Positions 7,443-11,460 of a DNA stretch of 11,460 nucleotides are shown here, one piece after another. Made by a program: the position numbers and the translations under genes. The stretch is from CAIURC01 sp043777315 (lineage in GTDB: Bacteria; Verrucomicrobiota; Verrucomicrobiia; Chthoniobacterales; Chthoniobacteraceae). The notes under the pieces were generated by a model. It had not been told where the DNA came from and searched no databases. It saw only the letters and a program-made list of their open reading frames with translations. Where the stretch lies: NCBI GenBank assembly GCA_043777315.1, contig JAYVPW010000013.1, positions 1 to 11,460 of the forward strand. Reading direction: 5' to 3'. Position 1 is the first letter of the stretch. Each line of letters begins with the position of its first letter.

Positions 7443-7922
7443 ATGCCGCGTTTCCTCGCCGTCTTCCTCCTGCTCGGCGCACTTTCGCTCTCCCATGCCG
7501 CGGACGAAGGCGGCTCGATTGAGCTTCGTGCGATTACCGAATTGCGCGGACTGCTCGAGCAGCAATCCAAGCAAATCGAGACGCTCGCGGCTCAAGTCGC
7601 GAAATTGAGCCAGGCGCTCGACGCGCAGAAAACCGCGAATCTTCCTCCGACACCAGCAGCGACCAGCGAACCCGCCGCCGCACCCGCGCCGTCGGGCGGA
7701 GCGGAGATCCCGCACGCCGAGGCGGTCGATCCCACGCCGCGCCATGTGGTGGAAAAAGGTGAGACGTTGACCTCCATTGCCAAGCGCTACAACATCACCA
7801 TCGACGACCTGCAGAAGCTGAACAAAATCACCGATGGCCGGAAGCTGCAGATCGGGCAGTCACTGATCATCCCCGCGCCAAAAGCGCCCGAACCCCAGAC
7901 CGAAAAAAAGCATATCCCCTGA
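7443..7922 (+). CDS. Exported LysM domain protein with coiled-coil stem
   Basis: The 159-residue product begins with a signal peptide (MPRFLAVFLLLGALSLSHA, cleavage after residue 19). A predicted coiled coil spans about 27-62 (TELRGLLEQQSKQIETLAAQ), followed by a Pro/Ala-rich linker (about 67-98). A single LysM module spans about 100-144 (HVVEKGETLTSIAKRYNITI, then LNKI, then LQIGQSLIIP). LysM binds the N-acetylglucosamine-containing glycan of peptidoglycan. No enzyme domain is present. The ATG at 7443 is preferred over the GTG six bases upstream because GGTGG (7435-7439) then lies at suitable distance and the signal peptide begins cleanly. Its stop is 3 bases before the GYF_2 gene, so the two are co-transcribed. 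It may act as a wall-bound adaptor, with the coiled coil giving oligomers (inference). Confidence 0.87.
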   Translation: MPRFLAVFLLLGALSLSHAADEGGSIELRAITELRGLLEQQSKQIETLAAQVAKLSQALDAQKTANLPPTPAATSEPAAAPAPSGGAEIPHAEAVDPTPRHVVEKGETLTSIAKRYNITIDDLQKLNKITDGRKLQIGQSLIIPAPKAPEPQTEKKHIP

Positions 7923-7925
7923 ACC

Positions 7926-8441
7926 ATGGACGAGTCTCAACGCTGGTATCTTCTGAAGCACGACGACGGTTCACTTTTCGGCCCGATCGGCTTCGAGCAG
8001 TTGAAACAATGGGCCGTGGAGGCGCAGATTTCGCCGTTGGACAAGGTCTCCAACGACGAAAAAAATTGGGTGAAATCGCCGATGATCCCCGATCTCGAAA
8101 TGGACTTTCTCGTCGAGGTCAGCCCCGATCAATTTTACGGGCCGACCACCATCGGAGCGGTGCGCGAGTTCCTGCAAATGGGCGAAATCGGAGCCGAGAC
8201 GCGGATCACGAATTGCCGGGACGGCACAGAGCGCCTCGTGAATGAAATTCCCGAACTTGCGACGCTGACGGACGAAGAGGACCGGCCGGTCCGCACCAGT
8301 ATCCGGACCAATCTACAACAGCGGATTCGCGAACTGGAGGAGGTGCTGCTCGACGAGCGCCGCGGTCGCGAAGCCGCCGAGCAGCTCGTCGATAAACTCG
8401 AAGCCAAGCTCGCCACCATTACGCGGGCGGCTTCCAGATAG
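7926..8441 (+). CDS. Double GYF_2 domain protein with C-terminal coiled coil
   Basis: The 171-residue product has no signal peptide or membrane helix. A GYF_2-type domain is clear at about 6-57: WYLL, then GSLFGPIGFEQLKQW, then NWVKSP. A second, diverged copy follows at about 61-112 (FLVEV, FYGPTTIGAVREFLQMGEIG, then RLVNEIPEL). Residues about 126-168 are strongly predicted as coiled coil (TNLQQRIRELEEVLLDERRG, then EQLVDKLEAKLA). GYF domains bind proline-rich peptides; bacterial GYF_2 proteins are mostly uncharacterised. It begins 3 bases after the LysM stop and is followed by a strong terminator. A cytoplasmic adaptor that recognises Pro-rich sequences is a reasonable guess. The Pro-rich SecG tail next door is predicted periplasmic, so a direct contact would need other topology. 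Confidence 0.85.
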   Translation: MDESQRWYLLKHDDGSLFGPIGFEQLKQWAVEAQISPLDKVSNDEKNWVKSPMIPDLEMDFLVEVSPDQFYGPTTIGAVREFLQMGEIGAETRITNCRDGTERLVNEIPELATLTDEEDRPVRTSIRTNLQQRIRELEEVLLDERRGREAAEQLVDKLEAKLATITRAASR

Positions 8442-8455
8442 CTCGCTCCGAAAGT

Positions 8456-8503
8456 CAAAAACAACGGCCCGGCATTCTCGCAAATGCCGGGCCGTTGTTT
8501 TTG
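8456..8503. terminator. Bidirectional intrinsic terminator between GYF_2 gene and secG
   Basis: Positions 8456-8476 and 8483-8503 form a perfect 21-bp inverted repeat with a 6-base loop (CTCGCA). The core is GC-rich (ACGGCCCGGCAT) and the base is a run of five A on the left and five T on the right. It can therefore stop transcription in both directions. It ends the LysM/GYF_2 transcript (GYF_2 stop at 8441) and the converging secG transcript (stop at 8531). Confidence 0.92.
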
Positions 8504-8530
8504 AGGCTTCGAGCCGCCGCGATTGAGAAA

Positions 8531-9175
8531 CTAGTTCGCGGGCTCTGCCGGCTTCGGCTCCGCAGCGGGAGGTGCCGCCGGTGCGGGCTTGGCATCAGCC
8601 GTGGGAGCCGGCTGTTCCGCCGGAGCGGGAGCGGGCGCGGGTGATTTCTCGGGCGCAGGGGCAGCCGGTTTTTCTGACTCCGGTGCGGCGGGTTTCTCGG
8701 GAGGCGTAGCCGGTGCCGGCGCGGGCTTTTTCTCGGCGGCGGGAGCCGCAGGAGCCGCAGGAGTCTCGCCGAGAGGCGCGGGCGTTTCCGGTTTCACGGG
8801 CGGCGAAGCGGCCTCCGGTGTCGTGAGAATCGCACCCGGCGCTTCCGTTGCAGGCATCGGCGCCGGAGTCGGGGGCGCAGGCGGGATGACGGTCGGTGCC
8901 GTCAACTTTTGATGCACCGCGCTCTGGTTGTGGTTCATCCGCACGTAAAGGCTGGAGAGCAAAAGGGTGAGCGCGAAGAAAAGGCCGGCGAGCCAGCGGG
9001 TGATCGTCTGCAGCACGTTGGTGCTCTGCGCACCGAAAAGGTTTTCCGTCATTCCTCCGCCGAACGCCGCGCCGAGACCCTCGTTTTTCGGACGCTGCAT
9101 CAGCACGAGCAGGACGATGAACAGCGAGATCATCACGTGAATGACCAGCAAAATATTTATGACAATCGGCAACAT
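8531..9175 (-). CDS. secG: Protein translocase subunit SecG with long Pro/Ala-rich tail
   Basis: SecG is the small accessory subunit of the SecYEG export channel. The 214-residue product has a typical SecG core: membrane helix 1 at about 3-25 (VINILLVIHVMISLFIVLLV), the conserved MQRPKNEGLGAAFGGG loop at 26-41, then NLFGAQSTNVLQTITRWLAG and helix 2 at about 58-77. Residues about 90-214 form a tail of almost only Pro, Ala, Glu, Lys and Thr. SecG proteins are usually 70-130 residues, so this tail is long. I chose the ATG at 9173-9175, where SecG similarity starts; a frame 31 residues longer exists but its extra part is not SecG-like. There is no Shine-Dalgarno before this ATG. From E. coli topology the tail would be periplasmic. 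Confidence 0.93.
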   Translation of the reverse strand: MLPIVINILLVIHVMISLFIVLLVLMQRPKNEGLGAAFGGGMTENLFGAQSTNVLQTITRWLAGLFFALTLLLSSLYVRMNHNQSAVHQKLTAPTVIPPAPPTPAPMPATEAPGAILTTPEAASPPVKPETPAPLGETPAAPAAPAAEKKPAPAPATPPEKPAAPESEKPAAPAPEKSPAPAPAPAEQPAPTADAKPAPAAPPAAEPKPAEPAN

Positions 9176-9224
9176 GGGGCGCGGAATATGGGGGAAAGGC
9201 TTGGGGCTGTAAAAGGGAAGTTTG

Positions 9225-9263
9225 CGCGCTTTTTCGGAGCCCGAAATCGCCCCGAAAAACGCG
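9225..9263. repeat. Hairpin in the secG leader
   Basis: TTTTTCGG (9230-9237) pairs exactly with CCGAAAAA (9252-9259), and CGCG on each side extends the stem past one bulged base. A smaller alternative stem (TTTCGG with CCGAAA at 9241-9246) competes with it. It lies 50 bases upstream of secG and 70 bases downstream of the HEAT-like gene. It could be a weak terminator of that gene or a leader structure. No T-run follows it. Confidence 0.35.
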
Positions 9264-9334
9264 AACATCCAACCCCGAAACGCGGAGGATCACTCCGGTT
9301 CAGGATTGGATGTGGAGAGGAACGCGGGAGTTTT

Positions 9335-10495
9335 TTAGAACTGCGCGAGTGTCTTTGAGGCGCGGAAAGAGACCGCCGTCTGGCGCGAGGCGATCTGCGT
9401 GAGGCGTTGATCGAGGTAGTCCGCGGCACCGCGGGCGGCACGTCCGAGTTCGCTGGCGGAGCCGAGTTCATCGGTGAGCTGGCGGAGAATCGGGAGGGCT
9501 TCCATGCGCTGCGTGTCGGCGAGGGCTTGCAGCGCGGCGAGGCGATAAACGGAGTTGGTTTTGGTCTCACGCGCCCACTTCGGCAGCATGTCGAGAGCGA
9601 TCTCCGGGTAGAAACGCGCGATGCCGTAGAGCGCGTAATGCCGCGTCGCGGGCACGCCGTTCAGGAGCTCGGTCTTCCAAAAATCCCACTCCGCCTCGGT
9701 CGTGATCCCGTAGTAGCGCATCGCCGCGGCGCGGGAGAGCGGCTCGATCATCGACTCGATTTTGAGCTGCGGGTCGATGGTCATCGCGACGGAGGACTCG
9801 GGGATTTTCATCTGCTGCAGGGCGTTCAGCGCCGCGATGATGTCGATCGTCTCGACGCGGAAGGCATTGGTGTTGAAACGGCTCGTCAGCTCGCCGGTCG
9901 CCGGAGTGAACTTCGCGACGGCACTCAGCGGCAGATTTTCCACGAGCGCGAGCGCGGCGGTCTGGAGCGCGGCCGTCGAGAGTTCGAGATGATTTTGGGC
10001 GAAGGCGAGAAGGTCATCGAGCCGCGCGGCTTTGTGGTAGCTGAGGGTGTAGGCGGCCTCGGAGATTTTGTTCGTCGAGCGCGTCGAGACGGTCTGGAGC
10101 TGCGTTTCCGCAGTCTTACCCGCCTCGATTTCGACCATCGTCGAGCGGACGACGACGAGGGCATTTTTTCCACACTCCAGCATTTGGCCCGCGTCGATTT
10201 GCACCTTCAGCGGGGAGGCTCCGGTGTTGGTCAAAGTCGCGTGAACCTTATCGCGCCCGTTGCCGGAAAATTTGGCCTTCAACACGCCCTGCTCGACCGC
10301 CGCCTGCAGTTCGACGAACTCCATTTGACCGGGCATCGGGAACGGCACCAACGCCGCCGTCGTTTCGGCTTGCGCGGCGAGCGTTCCGAGCGGAACGGAG
10401 AGGTTCGTGTCGGTTTGACCCGAGTGGGGCCAGAGGAAAAATCCACCAACCGCAAGCACGGGGGCAATGACGCAGCAGAGAGCTTTCGTTTTCAT
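9335..10495 (-). CDS. Exported hypothetical protein with HEAT-like helices
   Basis: I do not recognise a named family. The 386-residue product begins with a signal peptide or anchor (hydrophobic core at about 5-22). Residues about 58-150 look like a beta-sandwich (KVHATLTNTGASPLKVQIDA, then GKNALVVVRSTMVEIEAG), of the kind seen in cell-surface accessory domains. From about 155 to the end it is alpha-helical, with HEAT-like pairs most evident at 285-365 (RHYALYGIARFYPEIALDML, then VYRLAALQALADTQRMEALP, then LGRAARGAADYLDQRL). The ATG at 10493-10495 is chosen because GAGGGAG lies 6 bases upstream; the longer frame adds 11 residues that spoil the signal. It is a single gene upstream of secG on the same strand, 159 bases away. 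A periplasmic protein-binding scaffold is a guess. Confidence 0.75.
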   Translation of the reverse strand: MKTKALCCVIAPVLAVGGFFLWPHSGQTDTNLSVPLGTLAAQAETTAALVPFPMPGQMEFVELQAAVEQGVLKAKFSGNGRDKVHATLTNTGASPLKVQIDAGQMLECGKNALVVVRSTMVEIEAGKTAETQLQTVSTRSTNKISEAAYTLSYHKAARLDDLLAFAQNHLELSTAALQTAALALVENLPLSAVAKFTPATGELTSRFNTNAFRVETIDIIAALNALQQMKIPESSVAMTIDPQLKIESMIEPLSRAAAMRYYGITTEAEWDFWKTELLNGVPATRHYALYGIARFYPEIALDMLPKWARETKTNSVYRLAALQALADTQRMEALPILRQLTDELGSASELGRAARGAADYLDQRLTQIASRQTAVSFRASKTLAQF

Positions 10496-10542
10496 AAGTG
10501 ACTCCCTCAAAAGCAGCGCGCACGCCACCGCGGAAACATTCC

Positions 10543-11361
10543 GGGCCTATCCCTTTGACACATGTTCTATTTCGGCGGGAATTCGGGCGTAAAAAAGGAA
10601 CTTTTGCCAACTCCAGAAAACCTGCGCCTCCCGGAAATCATGGCTCGCTTCTCAACGGAAGCCGCTGCGATTCAGTATCTTGAGTTGATTCGGTGGCCGA
10701 ACGGGATCACCTGCCCACACTGCGGAAACAGCGATCAACTTCGCTTCTGGAATCTTCGTTCAAACCCGGAGAAAAAAATTCGCGTGGGCATCCGCCAATG
10801 CGCGGAGTGCAAGAAACAATTCCGCGTAACGGTTGGCACGATCTTCGAGGATTCACACATCCCGCTGAACCTCTGGATCATCGCTTGGCACCTGCTTTGC
10901 GGCGCTAAAAAGGGCATGAGCGCGAAGCAGCTCCAGCGGCACCTTGGACTTGGCAGCTACAAAAGCGCGTGGTTCATGGCGCATCGCATCCGGCACGCGA
11001 TGCAAGACCCAATCTTCGAGGGCAAGCTCGGCGGCACTGTCGAGTTCGATGAAACCTACATCGGCGGGAAGCAGCGCGGATCAGGTTCCGGGTTCGTCGG
11101 AAATAAAGTTGCCGTCGTTTCCCTCGTCGAGAGTGGCGGAACGAAGCGTTCAATGGTGATGGATCACGTCACCGCCGCGAACCTGAAATCCGCAATCCAA
11201 GAACACGTCGCCACGTCGAGCACGGTCTGCACAGACGAGGCCGTGAAATACAAAAACATGGGGAAGGAATTCTTCCACCGCACCACGAACCACAAAAAGA
11301 AGCAGTATGCCCGGAAGCTGAACGACAAGTTCACCGTCCACAGCAACACGGTTGAGAGTTC
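10543..11361 (+). mobile_element. IS1595-family insertion sequence, 3' part missing
   Basis: The element is defined by its transposase gene. I place its left end near 10543 (GGGCCTATCCC) by comparison with the second element's probable end (GGGGCACC at 11362), since both begin with G-rich bases about 25 bases before a shared ATTTCG. Its right end is absent: similarity to the family stops at about 11360. A target-site duplication cannot be checked without the right end. The exact left boundary is uncertain by several bases. Confidence 0.55.
10562..10610 (+). repeat. Direct repeat copy 1 (IS left leader)
   Basis: This segment and 11382-11431 share, in order, TGTT, ATTTCG, GCGGG, GGCG, GTAAAAAA, GG, TTTT and CCA, with small indels. 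Both are in the same orientation. It is the leader just before the transposase start and probably marks the left-end region of an IS. Confidence 0.65.
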
Positions 11362-11460
11362 GGGGCACCTCTGGATAGGGGGTGTTATTTCGAGGCGGGT
11401 TTTGGCGGGTAAAAAAAGGCGATTTTACCAGCCTTCTCCGGCTTCAGAAGGTTCGGGTTG
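10604..11460 (+). pseudogene. IS1595-family transposase, C-terminus replaced, open to window end
   Basis: An open frame runs to the window edge without a stop. I give TTG 10604 as start because AAGGA (10595-10599) precedes it and the family-like text begins there; ATG 10562 and ATG 10640 are alternatives. Counting from ATG 10640, a zinc ribbon uses CPHC (25-28) and CAEC (54-57), preceded by the typical RWPNG. A helical region holds WIIAWHLL, KGMSAKQLQRHLGL and the FMAHRIRHAM helix, and the DDE fold has D137 (FDETYIGGK), D199 (CTDEAVKY) and HSNTVES (236-240). After VES the family continues with a conserved FxxLLKRG-like lysine motif. Here the text becomes SGHLWIGGVISRRV, unrelated to the family. 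The catalytic core is therefore nearly complete but the final lysine motif and C-terminal helix are missing, and the protein is probably inactive. Confidence 0.82.
11362..11460 (+). mobile_element. Probable left end of a second, related IS
   Basis: Beginning at GGGGCACCTC (11362), the sequence no longer matches the transposase C-terminus, but 11382-11431 resembles the leader of the first element (10562-10610) in direct orientation. This is what an insertion of a related IS into the first transposase, in the same direction, would produce. The rest of the element lies outside the window. A small hairpin (CCTTCT 11432-11437 with AGAAGG 11446-11451) is also present. A misjoined assembly of two IS copies would look the same. 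Confidence 0.5.

Noticed and set aside
7230..7745. 171-codon minus-strand frame ending just before the amidase
   Set aside because: Most of it is antisense to the LysM gene. Only its last ~15 codons look gene-like, too little to call a gene or remnant.
8589..8912. Gly/Ala-rich 107-codon open frame opposite the secG tail
   Set aside because: It is the antisense of a Pro/Ala repeat tail, which automatically gives Gly/Ala-rich text.
9407..10501. 364-codon plus-strand open frame
   Set aside because: Its product is Arg/Gly/Asp-rich low-complexity text. The opposite strand has a good Shine-Dalgarno, a signal peptide and helical repeats.
10555..10575. TTGACA (10555-10560) as a -35 box for the transposase
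   Set aside because: No acceptable -10 hexamer occurs 16-18 bases downstream; TATTTC at 10568 is much too close.
10546..11379. CCTATCC (10546-10552) and GGATAGG (11373-11379) as terminal inverted repeats of one IS
   Set aside because: The match is only 7 bases with no extension. The surrounding sequences align in direct, not inverted, orientation.

Overview
The window is a GC-rich bacterial chromosomal segment of 11,460 bases. Its genes build or act on the cell envelope of a Gram-negative-type bacterium. The gene set fits a member of the Verrucomicrobiota or a related PVC lineage: a Bat (Bacteroides aerotolerance) operon with fused BatB and BatC, an exported DUF3108 protein, a SecG with a very long Pro/Ala-rich tail, a GYF_2 protein, and a heptamer repeat (CGTCGAA) of a kind I associate with such genomes. 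This placement rests on gene character and composition only; no rRNA or other marker is present.

Layout. Positions 1-115 hold a large inverted repeat made of four CGTCGAA heptamers and their exact reverse complement. Positions 141-5594 are a tight plus-strand operon: batB-batC fusion, batD, a batE-like gene and a DUF3108 gene, with gaps of 15, 4 and -2 bases. BatA, MoxR and DUF58 partners would be expected upstream, outside the window. Converging on it, the minus strand carries an N-acetylmuramoyl-L-alanine amidase (6402-7220) followed by a protein with two peptidoglycan-binding domains (5621-6364). Divergent from the amidase is a plus-strand pair: an exported LysM protein (7443-7922) and a cytoplasmic double-GYF_2/coiled-coil protein (7926-8441). 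A perfect 21-bp hairpin with A/T flanks (8456-8503) ends both this pair and the converging secG (8531-9175). Upstream of secG, on the same strand, is an exported orphan with HEAT-like helices (9335-10495).

The right end is mobile DNA. An IS1595-family transposase gene begins near 10604 and is open to the window edge, but its family resemblance stops abruptly at about 11360, just after the third catalytic motif. The sequence after the break (from about 11362) resembles the leader of the same transposase (about 10562-10610) in direct orientation. The best reading is that a second, related IS inserted into the first, or that the assembly joins two copies.

Functional picture: the Bat proteins form a membrane VWA/TPR assembly thought to work with a MoxR ATPase on the periplasmic side. 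The amidase, PG-binding and LysM proteins act on or bind peptidoglycan, and SecG belongs to the export channel these secreted proteins would use. I see no CRISPR array, tRNA, rRNA, toxin-antitoxin pair or clear defence system. The less ordinary items are the fused BatBC with a roughly 150-residue charged linker, the SecG tail, the LysM/GYF pair, the heptamer inverted repeat and the broken IS.
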